Shown here: piece by piece, positions 16,163-24,011 of the stretch | How positions within the stretch are numbered: the stretch's first letter is position 1 | Layout of the letters: every line of letters starts with the position of its first letter | Source of the DNA: Acidimicrobiia bacterium | Lineage (GTDB): Bacteria; Actinomycetota; Acidimicrobiia; Acidimicrobiales; AC-14 | Reading direction: 5' to 3' | Assembly (NCBI GenBank): GCA_023264995.1 | Contig: JAHFUR010000032.1 | Span: 1 to 45,715 of the forward strand | DNA: 45,715 bases | Translations under genes and position numbers: made by a program | The notes under the pieces: generated by a model | The model's database searches: none | Seen by the model: only the letters and a program-made list of their open reading frames with translations | What the model was told of the DNA's origin: nothing

Positions 16163-16276
16163 ATGCGGCGGAACCTTCGGGCCCCGGCCGGGCGTGCGGG
16201 AAGGGTGGCCTCCTTCGAACGCGGCCCGGACGTCCGTTTCCGTCGCCGGCCGTCACGCCAGGAGGGGCGCCCATGA
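16163..16276 (+). CDS. Arg-rich 37-residue small protein or leader peptide
   Basis: ATG 16163 is preceded by a near-perfect AAGGAGG 5 bases upstream and by a good promoter. The frame encodes 37 residues, about a third Arg (MRRNLRAPAGRAGR...), and its TGA overlaps the next gene's ATG as ATGA. Such signals argue that it is translated. It may be a functional small protein, or a leader that couples translation into the following membrane-protein gene, which also has its own ribosome site. I know of no family for it. Confidence 0.5.
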   Translation: MRRNLRAPAGRAGRVASFERGPDVRFRRRPSRQEGRP

Positions 16277-16542
16277 ACGAGGCATTTCCCATCGTCGCCG
16301 GGATCATCATCGGCCTGGTCGGCGGCACGATCCGCCGGCGGTGGTACACGACGGCCGGCCTGGCCGCACTCGGCGTCGTCGCCGGGACCATGGCCGCATC
16401 GGTGAGCGGTGAGCTCGAGGTCAGCTGGGGGTTCCTGGTGTGGGACGTCGGCCAGGTGCTCGTCGTCGCCCTGGTGTCGGCCCGGCTGGTCATGCTCCGC
16501 TCCCGCCTCGGTGCCACCGAGCGGCCCCAGCCACGGTCATGA
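16273..16542 (+). CDS. Small integral membrane protein, 89 residues
   Basis: Three hydrophobic segments are visible (about residues 5-18, 27-44 and 52-72) separated by short basic and acidic loops, with a basic C-terminus. No family is recognised. ATG 16273 has CCAGGAGGGG upstream and overlaps the preceding small ORF; its own stop overlaps the next gene as ATGA. The tight coupling suggests the three small genes are made together, possibly with the Asp-box protein downstream. Confidence 0.7.
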   Translation: MNEAFPIVAGIIIGLVGGTIRRRWYTTAGLAALGVVAGTMAASVSGELEVSWGFLVWDVGQVLVVALVSARLVMLRSRLGATERPQPRS

Positions 16543-16724
16543 AGGAGCCGACGTCGGGCGGGACCGACGACGACGATCCCCCCGGGGGCCGGGCGCTGGA
16601 GCGGTTGCGCCAGTTCGAGCAGGAGCGCGGCTGGGCCGAGACCGAGGTGCTCCCCGAGGATGCGGGCGCGGAGCCCGAGCACCAGGCGCCACCCGACGAA
16701 GGCCCGGACGACGACGAGGAGTGA
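16539..16724 (+). CDS. Acidic 61-residue small protein
   Basis: This highly acidic protein (a DDDD run near residue 10 and a DDDEE C-terminus) has one short amphipathic stretch, ALERLRQFEQERGW. No fold or family is recognised. The ATG overlaps the previous stop as ATGA, giving a third coupled small gene. The acidic product could pair with the Arg-rich 37-residue product encoded upstream; that is speculation from charge alone. Confidence 0.65.
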   Translation: MKEPTSGGTDDDDPPGGRALERLRQFEQERGWAETEVLPEDAGAEPEHQAPPDEGPDDDEE

Positions 16725-16777
16725 GTGGGCAGGTCCCGTAGGACAGAGGCAGCATCGAGCGCGAGCGGAGGAGAGAG

Positions 16778-19700
16778 ATGCGGGGTCCCGGACAGGACAG
16801 CACTGAAGAGAGGGCGGCGGCCCCCGGGACGCCGGTGGCCGCCGAGCTCCCCGGCGGGAAGGTCCTGGCCCGCCTCCACCAGTTGGAGCAGCAGCGCGGG
16901 CTCGAACTGACCGACATCACCAGCCCCACCGCCGCCGACGGGGTCGGGTCCATGTACTCCGATGCCGTCGCCGCGCTGGCAGCGCTCGAGGGCGACCAGC
17001 CCACGTCGGCCCCCCTGGCCGGCGACCCGCCGACCGGCGTCCCCGTCGCCCAGGGCTGGCGCCCCCTCGGCCCGTACTACATCCCCCACGGCCAGACCTA
17101 CGGCACGGGCGGCAACACCCGGCCCTCGGTCTCCGGGCGGGTCTCCGCCATCGCCGTGCACCCCACCAATGCCAACCACGTGCTCGTCGGCGCCGCGGGC
17201 GGGGGCGTGTGGCAGACCACCGACGGGGGCGCCAACTGGTTCCCGCGCACGGACAACCAGGCGTCGCTGGCCACCGGCGCGCTGGCGTTCACCCCGAGCA
17301 ACCCGGCCGTCGTCTATGCCGGCACGGGGGAAGGCAACTTCTTCGCCCGCCTCGGCGCCGGCCTCCTGCGCTCCACCGACGGGGGCACGACCTGGTCGTT
17401 GCTGGTCGGGGCCCCCTTCGTCGGGCTGGGGTTCTACGACCTGGTCGTCGACCCCCTGAACGCCAACCACCTCCTCGCCGCCACCACCGGAGGCCTCTTC
17501 GAGTCCACCAACGGCGGCACGGTCTGGGCGTCGCGCCGGGCGTTCAAGACGTGGGACCTCTCGATGCACCCGGCCGTCGCCGGCAACGCCAGCTCCACCA
17601 AAGAGGTGTTCGGGGCCTGCGCCGACGGGCTGTTCCGCTCGGCCGACGGCGGCACGACGTGGACCGCCGTCGCCCTCCCGAGCGGCACGGCCACCTACCA
17701 GCGCATGGCCGTGTCCCACGCCCGGTCCAACGGCGACGTCGTCTGGGTGTTCGCGGTGGACGCCTCGAACAACGCCCGCATCTGGCGGCGCTCGGCGGCC
17801 GGCGGGGCCTTCACCCTGATCACACCGGTCGGGGTCGTCATCAGCACGAGCCAGGCCTGGTACGACTGGTTCCTGGGCGTGGCCCCCGACAACCCGGCCG
17901 TCGTCTACCTCGGGGAGATCCACGTCCTCAAGGGGACGCTGTCCGGCACCAACCTGAACCTGGTGAACATCTCGTCGAAGGCGTCCGGTGACTCCGTCCA
18001 CCCCGACCAGCACTGCATCGCCTTCGGCCCGGCCAGCGCCAACGACGTGCTGGTCGGCAACGACGGGGGGATCTACCGCTCCCCCGACGGGGGCACCTCC
18101 TGGAAGCCGCTCAACAAGGGCCTCTCCATCACCGAGTTCGAGTTCCTGGCCCAGCACCCCCAGTACGACGCGTGGCTCCTGGGCGGCACCCAGGACAACG
18201 GCACCCAGCGCTACGAGGGCGAGGAGGTCTGGTACCACGTCCAGGACGGTGACGGCGGCGACTGCGGGGTCAACGCGCTGGCGCCCTACACCTGCTACCA
18301 GTCGTTCTTCGGCCTGGGCCTGCGCCGGTCGACGAGCGGGGGTGGGTGGGGTTCATGGTCGGCGCTGCCCATCCCCACCGCCGGGTCCGCCCTCTTCTAC
18401 CCGCCGATGGAGGTGCGCAACGAGGTCGTGGTCCAGGCCGGCCAGAACGTCGCCATCTCAGCCGACACGGGGACCACGTGGGCCAGCGTCGCCCTCCCTG
18501 CCGGGAAGGTGGCGTCGGCGCTGGCCATCCCCTCGGCGACGCGGATCTACGTGGGCACCGTGCAGGGTGACGTCTTCCGGGTCGACAAGGGCGCCTCGTG
18601 GGCCGGGGCGCCGGTGACGGCGCTGGCCCTGCCCCGGGCCGGCTTCGTCAGCGACCTCCGCGTCGACCCCACGAACGCCAACGTCATCTGGGCCACCTAC
18701 TCGACCGCCGGCGCCGGCGGCCATGTCTTCCGCACCACCAATGGGGGCACCACGTGGGCCAACGTGAGCGCCGGCCTCCCCGTGGTCCCGGTGAACTCCG
18801 TCGAGGTCGACCCGGCCAACCCCAACACGGCGTGGGTCGCCGCCGACGTGGGCGTCTACCGCACGACCGATGCCGGGACCACGTGGTCGGCCTTCAACAA
18901 CCTCCTACCCAACGCCCTGGCCAAGGACCTCCTCCTCCACCCGGTGCGGCGGCTGCTGCGTTGCGCCACCCAGAGCCGGGGCGTGTGGGAGATCGCCGTC
19001 GATGCCCCCACGATGCCCGATGTCGAGATCTACCTGCGCGACAGCGTCGTCGACACGGCCCGGACCAGCCCGTCGCCCTCCGGGGTCAACGACCCGTTCA
19101 ACCTCGGAAGCAACACCTACTGGTGGCAGTGCACGGACATCAAGGTCGACGCCCCACCGTTCCAACCGCTCGTGGCCGACTTCGGCACGTTCAACGACGA
19201 CCACGGGCTGGCCGCGGCCGGGCTGGTCCACGAGGACGCCCAGCGCACGAAGACGGTGCGGGTGTTCGTCCAGGTCCACAACCGGGGCCCGGTGCCGGCG
19301 ACGAACCTGGCGGTCAAGGTCTTCTTCGCCGACGCCTCCGCCGGCCTGCCCAACCTGCCGGCCGGCTTCTGGACCGGCTTCCCCGCCAACGCCGTGCCGG
19401 CCAGCTCGCCATGGCAGCCCATCGCCCCGCACCAGACCCTGGCCAGCGTGCGGGTGGGCGCCCCGCAGGTCCTCACGTTCAACTGGACGGTCCCGGCGTC
19501 CGCCGCCACCCACACCTGCCTGCTGGCCATCATCACCGCCGGCAACGACGTCCTCTCCACGGCCCAGCTCAACGTCGGGTCGGTCGTGCCCGGGGAACGG
19601 CGGTGCGGCCTCCGGAACCTGCACGTCATCGACGCGCTCGCCCCGGGCGCCGGCGACGCCGTCGCCGTCAACCTCTGGGGCGCGGTGGCGAACACCCGGT

Positions 19701-20071
19701 ACGCCATTGCCCTCGATGGCCGCGGCGGCGCGGCCCTCGCCGGGCTGGTCCTCAGCAAGCGCCTGGCCACGCTGGCCCGCGAGGCCCAGGTCCCGGCGGT
19801 CAAGCTCGACGATGCGGCGCGCGGCAAGCTGGCCAAGCTCATCGAGCAGCGGCCGGCGCTGCGGGAGGCGCTGGACATCGAGCATGCCTTCAGTGCCGCC
19901 ACCGACGGCGTGCTCCTCAAGGGCATCGAGCTCAGCGTGGAGCGGCCCGAGCCGGTGGTGCTCCTGCCGCGGGACGGGGCCAAGCCAGGCATGACGTCGT
20001 TGCTCCAGCTCGACGCCCAGGGCACGGCCGTGGGCGGCTTCACGATCGAGGTGCGCGCCCCCAGCGGCTAG
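16778..20071 (+). CDS. Large Asp-box (sortilin/BNR-type) beta-propeller protein
   Basis: The 1,097-residue protein contains about eight Asp-box motifs of the form S/T-x-D-x-G-x-x-W (for example TTDGGANW, STDGGTTW, SPDGGTSW, TTDAGTTW) between about residues 147 and 700, typical of a VPS10/sialidase-like propeller. A CARDB-like beta region follows (about 770-930), then a helical and beta C-terminal tail. No sialidase catalytic set is evident, so enzymatic activity should not be assumed. There is no signal peptide or membrane segment, which is odd for this class. GGAGGAGAGAG precedes ATG 16778. The three coupled small genes lie 53 bases upstream. Confidence 0.8.
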   Translation: MRGPGQDSTEERAAAPGTPVAAELPGGKVLARLHQLEQQRGLELTDITSPTAADGVGSMYSDAVAALAALEGDQPTSAPLAGDPPTGVPVAQGWRPLGPYYIPHGQTYGTGGNTRPSVSGRVSAIAVHPTNANHVLVGAAGGGVWQTTDGGANWFPRTDNQASLATGALAFTPSNPAVVYAGTGEGNFFARLGAGLLRSTDGGTTWSLLVGAPFVGLGFYDLVVDPLNANHLLAATTGGLFESTNGGTVWASRRAFKTWDLSMHPAVAGNASSTKEVFGACADGLFRSADGGTTWTAVALPSGTATYQRMAVSHARSNGDVVWVFAVDASNNARIWRRSAAGGAFTLITPVGVVISTSQAWYDWFLGVAPDNPAVVYLGEIHVLKGTLSGTNLNLVNISSKASGDSVHPDQHCIAFGPASANDVLVGNDGGIYRSPDGGTSWKPLNKGLSITEFEFLAQHPQYDAWLLGGTQDNGTQRYEGEEVWYHVQDGDGGDCGVNALAPYTCYQSFFGLGLRRSTSGGGWGSWSALPIPTAGSALFYPPMEVRNEVVVQAGQNVAISADTGTTWASVALPAGKVASALAIPSATRIYVGTVQGDVFRVDKGASWAGAPVTALALPRAGFVSDLRVDPTNANVIWATYSTAGAGGHVFRTTNGGTTWANVSAGLPVVPVNSVEVDPANPNTAWVAADVGVYRTTDAGTTWSAFNNLLPNALAKDLLLHPVRRLLRCATQSRGVWEIAVDAPTMPDVEIYLRDSVVDTARTSPSPSGVNDPFNLGSNTYWWQCTDIKVDAPPFQPLVADFGTFNDDHGLAAAGLVHEDAQRTKTVRVFVQVHNRGPVPATNLAVKVFFADASAGLPNLPAGFWTGFPANAVPASSPWQPIAPHQTLASVRVGAPQVLTFNWTVPASAATHTCLLAIITAGNDVLSTAQLNVGSVVPGERRCGLRNLHVIDALAPGAGDAVAVNLWGAVANTRYAIALDGRGGAALAGLVLSKRLATLAREAQVPAVKLDDAARGKLAKLIEQRPALREALDIEHAFSAATDGVLLKGIELSVERPEPVVLLPRDGAKPGMTSLLQLDAQGTAVGGFTIEVRAPSG

Positions 20072-20089
20072 GGGCCGGAGGCCTCTCCC

Positions 20090-20881
20090 CTACGCCACCC
20101 GAGAGGACTTGTCGCCGTGCGTCGGCGGGTGGGACACCAGGTGGAGCCGGAACGGGCGGTGCGGGCGCCGGCGGGCGACGCGGTCGCGCACGCCCCACCA
20201 GGTGACCAGGAGCAGAGCCTCGGCGATGATCCGGAAGGACATCTTCGACGTCCCCCGCTGGCGGTCGACGAACTCGATGGGGAGCTCGACGATCTCGCCG
20301 TCGTTCACGGCCACCCGGTAGGCCATCTCGATCTGGAAGCCGTACCCGTCGGCGCTGACCGACTGCAGGTCGATCCGGCGCAGGGCGTCGGCCCGGTAGG
20401 CCCGGAAGCCGGAGGTGGCGTCGCGGGCCGAGAGGCCCAGGACGAGGGCGGCGTAGCGGTTCCCCCACCGCGAGAGCAGCCGGCGGTGCAGCGGCCAGTT
20501 CGGGATGGTGCCGCCGGGCACGTACCGGGACCCGATGGCCAGGTCGGCGCCGGCCTCGACCGCCCGCAGGAGCGCCGGCAGCCGGGCCGGGTCGTGCGAC
20601 AGGTCACTGTCCATCTCCACGAGGACGTCGTAGCCGCGGGCCAGCCCCTCGGCGAAGCCGGCCCGGTAGGCGCTCCCCAGCCCGGACTTGGCCGCCCGGA
20701 CGAGGACGTCGATCCCGCCCAGCTCGTGGCCGATGGCCTTGGCCATCGCCGCGGTGCCGTCGGGGCTGGAGTCGTCGACCACCAGGACGTCGGCGGTCGG
20801 TGCCGCGGCACGGAGCCGGCGGAGGACCTCGGCGATGTTCTCCGCTTCCTGGTACGTCGGCAGGACGACGAGCGCGCGCAC
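20090..20881 (-). CDS. Polyprenol-phosphate mannosyltransferase (DPM1/Ppm1-type GT2)
   Basis: The 263-residue GT2 enzyme has VVLPTYQEAENI at the N-terminus, the nucleotide-binding DVLVVDDSSPDGT (31-43), the DxD at 91-93 (EMDSDLSHDP) and the GSRYVPGG, SGFRAYR and DGYGFQIEM motifs of the dolichol-phosphate mannose synthase class. It transfers mannose from GDP-mannose to polyprenyl phosphate for lipoglycan or protein mannosylation. It lacks the acyltransferase domain found fused in some Ppm1 proteins. GTG 20881 lies 6 bases after a -10 TAGGCT (20893-20888), indicating a leaderless mRNA. Confidence 0.92.
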   Translation of the reverse strand: MRALVVLPTYQEAENIAEVLRRLRAAAPTADVLVVDDSSPDGTAAMAKAIGHELGGIDVLVRAAKSGLGSAYRAGFAEGLARGYDVLVEMDSDLSHDPARLPALLRAVEAGADLAIGSRYVPGGTIPNWPLHRRLLSRWGNRYAALVLGLSARDATSGFRAYRADALRRIDLQSVSADGYGFQIEMAYRVAVNDGEIVELPIEFVDRQRGTSKMSFRIIAEALLLVTWWGVRDRVARRRPHRPFRLHLVSHPPTHGDKSSRVA

Positions 20882-20887
20882 GGCGGC

Positions 20888-20897
20888 AGCCTACGAT
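20888..20897. promoter_or_regulatory. Divergent overlapping -10 elements
   Basis: TACGAT (20892-20897, plus) and TAGGCT (20893-20888, minus) share the central TA. Each sits 6 bases from a GTG start (20904 plus, 20881 minus), so two leaderless transcripts appear to start from one AT step. Confidence 0.55.
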
Positions 20898-20903
20898 CTC
20901 CGG

Positions 20904-21194
20904 GTGCCAGGCCCGGAGATCCCGTTGAAGTTGCCGGAACGGGGGCCCACCGCGCTGCCGCCGGTGAAGGCCCGGGTGGCAGCCTTCCTGGCCATCGTGG
21001 TGGGAGGGTTCTGCGGTCTGCTCATCGGCGCGGCCCTTGTTCGGATCCAGTGTGAAGGTGGGTGCTCGACGCCCACCGGCCTCGGCGCCCTCGTGGGGGC
21101 CGTGCTGGGCGCGGGCGGGGTGGCTGTGGTGGCTGTGCTGGTACTGCGAGCCATGGGGGAGTGGCGAGCTGGCCCTGGAGCCCATCGACGCTGA
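20904..21194 (+). CDS. Small membrane protein, 96 residues
   Basis: Two hydrophobic helices (about residues 28-47 and 61-84) flank a short loop containing two cysteines (IQCEGGC). The N-terminus is Pro-rich and soluble. No family is recognised. GTG 20904 is 6 bases after TACGAT, consistent with leaderless initiation, and the gene is divergent from the mannosyltransferase. The following 160 bases up to the MerR gene hold no convincing gene. Confidence 0.6.
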   Translation: MPGPEIPLKLPERGPTALPPVKARVAAFLAIVVGGFCGLLIGAALVRIQCEGGCSTPTGLGALVGAVLGAGGVAVVAVLVLRAMGEWRAGPGAHRR

Positions 21195-21357
21195 CGGGAA
21201 GGGCCAGCACGAACCTGGTCGCCGGCCGCAACGGCTCCGGCGAGATGGCCCGCACCGAGAGCGGCTGGGTGCGACGGAGGCGGCTGGCGCTCATGCGCTC
21301 GAGCTGCGGCTCATCTCTCATGGGAAAGGTATCGGCGGGGCCGGCGGCGACCTGTAG

Positions 21358-22116
21358 CTACGGCTCGGGGTCGCTCGACCCGGGCAGGAACCGGGCCACC
21401 TGACGGGCGGCCGACGCGGCCACCGCCCGCTCCATGGCGTGGGCCAGGGCCGCGTCCATGGCCATCGAGGCCGTCGGGCGGGCCCGGTGGAGGGCCTCGG
21501 TCACCGCGGCCAGGCGGTCGGGCGGCATGCCGGCGGCCACGAACGGCTCCCACACGTTGGACTCGAACAGGTCGACGAACCGCAGGGCGATGCGGTCGGC
21601 GTCGGCCACCAGCCGCTCGTACTCGTCGAGGGTGGCCGCCAGGGGCACGCCGGCGGCCACCAGCTCGGCGCCGACCCGCAGCAGGATCGGGCTGGGCGCC
21701 TCGAACTCGCCATCGACCACGGTGAGCAGGCCGAGCTTCAGCGAGCGCTCGAGAAGGGAGGGGTCTTCCACCGCGTCGGGGAACAGCTCCATGAGCCGGG
21801 CCAGGGAGACGCGCTCGGGATGGTCGTCGATCCACGGGGCGGTCAGCGCCTCCTCGAAGCCCAGCACGTCGTTGAGGCCGCGACCCTCCTCCCACGCCTC
21901 GAGCAGGCACTGGATGGCGGCCAGGGAGAAACCCCGCTCCTGCAGGCCGCCGATGTAGCGGAGGCGGGCCAGGTGGCCCTCGTCGTAGTACCCGACCCGG
22001 CCCTCCATGCGGGGCGACGGCAGCAGGCCCCGGGTCTGGTACGCCCGGATGTTCCGGCTGGTGATGCCCGACTCCCGGGCCAGCTCGTCGATCGTCATCC
22101 CGGGCGCCCCGTCCAT
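21358..22116 (-). CDS. MerR-family transcriptional regulator
   Basis: This 252-residue protein begins with a MerR winged-helix domain: MTIDELARESGITSRNIRAYQ, RGLLPSP, GYYDEGHLARLRYI and LQERGFSLAAI (about residues 7-65). A long C-terminal helical domain follows, with no conserved metal-binding cysteines, so it resembles effector-binding MerR members rather than MerR/CueR metal sensors. ATG 22116 is 7 bases after TAAACT on the minus strand (22129-22124), indicating a leaderless mRNA. It is divergent from the membrane protein at 22170 and probably controls it. Confidence 0.88.
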   Translation of the reverse strand: MDGAPGMTIDELARESGITSRNIRAYQTRGLLPSPRMEGRVGYYDEGHLARLRYIGGLQERGFSLAAIQCLLEAWEEGRGLNDVLGFEEALTAPWIDDHPERVSLARLMELFPDAVEDPSLLERSLKLGLLTVVDGEFEAPSPILLRVGAELVAAGVPLAATLDEYERLVADADRIALRFVDLFESNVWEPFVAAGMPPDRLAAVTEALHRARPTASMAMDAALAHAMERAVAASAARQVARFLPGSSDPEP

Positions 22117-22123
22117 GGTCGGA

Positions 22124-22162
22124 AGTTTACACTTGTTTTGGTGACATAGATCGATGTAAGGT
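22124..22162. promoter_or_regulatory. Divergent MerR-type promoter and operator
   Basis: On the plus strand TTGTTT (22133-22138) and TAAGGT (22157-22162) are 18 bases apart, and an imperfect palindrome ACATAGATCGATGT (22144-22157) lies in the spacer, as in MerR-controlled promoters. TAAGGT is 7 bases before ATG 22170. On the minus strand TAAACT (22129-22124) is 7 bases before ATG 22116. Confidence 0.5.
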
Positions 22163-22169
22163 TCGGCCC

Positions 22170-23945
22170 ATGATCGCTGCCGCTGAGTGGGGTTGGACCG
22201 CCTGGGCCTGGTTGGTAGTGCCGCTGGCGTCGTACTGCATCGTCAGTCTCACCCTGTTCTTCTTCGGGAGGACCGACGAGACCAACCCGCTGAAGTTCTT
22301 CTTCAGCCAGATCGGCGACACGCTGGAGCGGATCACCGGGTACCCCGGCTGGTCCATGGCCGGCACGCTCAGCGGCCTCATCATGCTGCTGGTCCTCGTC
22401 ATCGGCTTCTACTGGGACGTGGCCTGGCACATCGACAACGGCCGCGACAACCAGCTCTTCACCCCGTCGCACGTCATGATCCTGGTCGGCTTGGGCGGGC
22501 TCATCTACGCCGCCGGCATCGCCGTCCTCTTCGCCAGCATCGAGAAGGCCAAGACCGCCTTCAAGGTCGGTCCCCTCCACATCCCCTGGTCGGCCGTGCT
22601 GCTCACCGCCCTGGGTACCGGCGGCGTGCTCGCCTTCCCGATCGACGCCCTCTGGCACAACACCTACGGCATCGACGTCACCCTCTGGAGCCCGCCCCAC
22701 ATCCAGCTCGTCGTCTCGGGGTCGCTGGGCACCGTCGCCCTGTGGCTCATGCTGTCCGAGGCCCGGCCGTGGGCCGAGCCGACCCTGCTCGGCACCTGCA
22801 TCCACATCCTCACCGCCGGCACGGTGCTGGTGGGTATGAGCACCCTGCAGGGCGAGTTCGACTACGGGGTCCCCCAGTTCCAGGTCCTCTACCTGCCTGT
22901 GCTCATCATGATCGCCGCCGGGTTCACCCTGGTGGCCGCCCGCCGGGCCCTCGGCCCGTGGGGGGCGCTGAAGGTCACCGGGATCTACCTCGTCCTCCGG
23001 GTGTTCCTGGCCTTCGCCATCCATGGCGTGCTCGACCACACCGTGCCCCACTTCCCTCTCTACCTCGGCTCGGCCCTGATCGTCGAGGGCGTGGCCTGGT
23101 GGCTGGGCACCGAGCAGCCGCTGCGCCTGGCCCTGGTCACCGGCGCCCTCGTCGGCACGGTCGGCCTGGTCACCGAGCTGGCCTGGGTCACCCTTTGGGG
23201 CTTCTCCACCACGGCCCGCCTGCCAGCGTCGCTCGCCCTCAAGATCGCCGTGCTCGGCCCCATCGCCGCCGTCGCCGCCGCCCTGATCGGCACCGCCTTC
23301 GGCGGTGCGCTGGCCAAGGCCCACGAGCACATCCCGGTCGCCGCCCTGGCTGCCGCCGGCATGGCCATCGTCGGGGCCCTGGCCTTCCCCCTCCCCCGCG
23401 ACGTCGGGCCCGTCACCGCCACCGTGCGGTTGCAGCAGATCGGCAGCATGGCCACCGTCCAGGTCGCCCTCGACCCTCCCGATGCCGCCCGCACGGCCAC
23501 CGCCTTCGCCGTCTCCTCCTGGCAGGGCCACTCCGAGACGATCAAGGCCGACCTCAAGCAGGTCGCCGTCGGCCGCTACGTGTCCTCCCGCCCCGTCCCG
23601 GTGACCGGCACCTGGAAGACCATGGTCAGCCTCCAGCGGGGCAGCGAGGTCATGGCCGTGCCGGTCTACCTGCCCGCCGACCCCGCCATCGGCGCCCCCG
23701 CTGTGCCCGCCGTGCCCGAGCGGACCGAGCGCTTCGTGCGGAACACCGTTCTGCTCCTGCGTGAGACCCGCCCCGGCCCGGCCGGCGCGGCGGTGGCCGC
23801 CTGGACCGGCCTCGTCGTCATGTGCTCCCTCTACATCGCCCTCATCGCCGTCACCGCCCGCCGGGTGCCGCCGCTCTCCCCGCCCTACCAGCCGGCCCAA
23901 CCGTTCTCGGTGCCGCCGGCGTGGGCCGCCCCGGCCCGGGTCTGA
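22170..23945 (+). CDS. Multi-pass membrane protein with duplicated DxxWH...PxH motif and FixH-like C-terminal domain
   Basis: The 591-residue protein has about 12 membrane helices up to residue 420. Two segments 76 residues apart share DxxWHxxxGxDxxL[F/W][T/S]PxH: residues 83-101 and 159-177. They give four fixed His, and another His cluster lies near 290-300 (HGVLDHTVPHF). A periplasmic domain at about 425-510 resembles FixH/YtkA-like beta domains (DPPDAARTA..., PVPVTGTWK, PVYLPAD), followed by a final helix and a Pro-rich tail. No named enzyme is recognised. The paired His motifs suggest metal or haem binding (inference). It is divergent from the MerR regulator. Confidence 0.75.
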   Translation: MIAAAEWGWTAWAWLVVPLASYCIVSLTLFFFGRTDETNPLKFFFSQIGDTLERITGYPGWSMAGTLSGLIMLLVLVIGFYWDVAWHIDNGRDNQLFTPSHVMILVGLGGLIYAAGIAVLFASIEKAKTAFKVGPLHIPWSAVLLTALGTGGVLAFPIDALWHNTYGIDVTLWSPPHIQLVVSGSLGTVALWLMLSEARPWAEPTLLGTCIHILTAGTVLVGMSTLQGEFDYGVPQFQVLYLPVLIMIAAGFTLVAARRALGPWGALKVTGIYLVLRVFLAFAIHGVLDHTVPHFPLYLGSALIVEGVAWWLGTEQPLRLALVTGALVGTVGLVTELAWVTLWGFSTTARLPASLALKIAVLGPIAAVAAALIGTAFGGALAKAHEHIPVAALAAAGMAIVGALAFPLPRDVGPVTATVRLQQIGSMATVQVALDPPDAARTATAFAVSSWQGHSETIKADLKQVAVGRYVSSRPVPVTGTWKTMVSLQRGSEVMAVPVYLPADPAIGAPAVPAVPERTERFVRNTVLLLRETRPGPAGAAVAAWTGLVVMCSLYIALIAVTARRVPPLSPPYQPAQPFSVPPAWAAPARV

Positions 23946-23956
23946 ACGCCACCCAC

Positions 23957-24002
23957 CGTTTGGTCAATCGGGGGTGAAATATCACCCCCGATTGACCAAA
24001 CG
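23957..24002. terminator. Perfect 21-bp palindrome between convergent genes
   Basis: Arms 23957-23977 and 23982-24002 are perfectly complementary around an AATA loop, between the stop at 23945 (+) and the stop at 24012 (-). It probably acts as a bidirectional terminator. Confidence 0.75.
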
Positions 24003-24011
24003 CCGGCGATC

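Noticed and set aside
16490-18238. 582-residue minus-strand open frame
   Set aside because: Antisense to the small-gene operon and the Asp-box protein; low-complexity Gly/Val/Asp composition.
21195-21357. Short frames between the small membrane protein and merR
   Set aside because: No frame has a start signal, family motif or sensible composition on either strand.
22095-23900. 601-residue minus-strand open frame
   Set aside because: It is antisense to the His-motif membrane protein and has the Gly/Asp/Glu/His-rich composition typical of shadow frames in this window.
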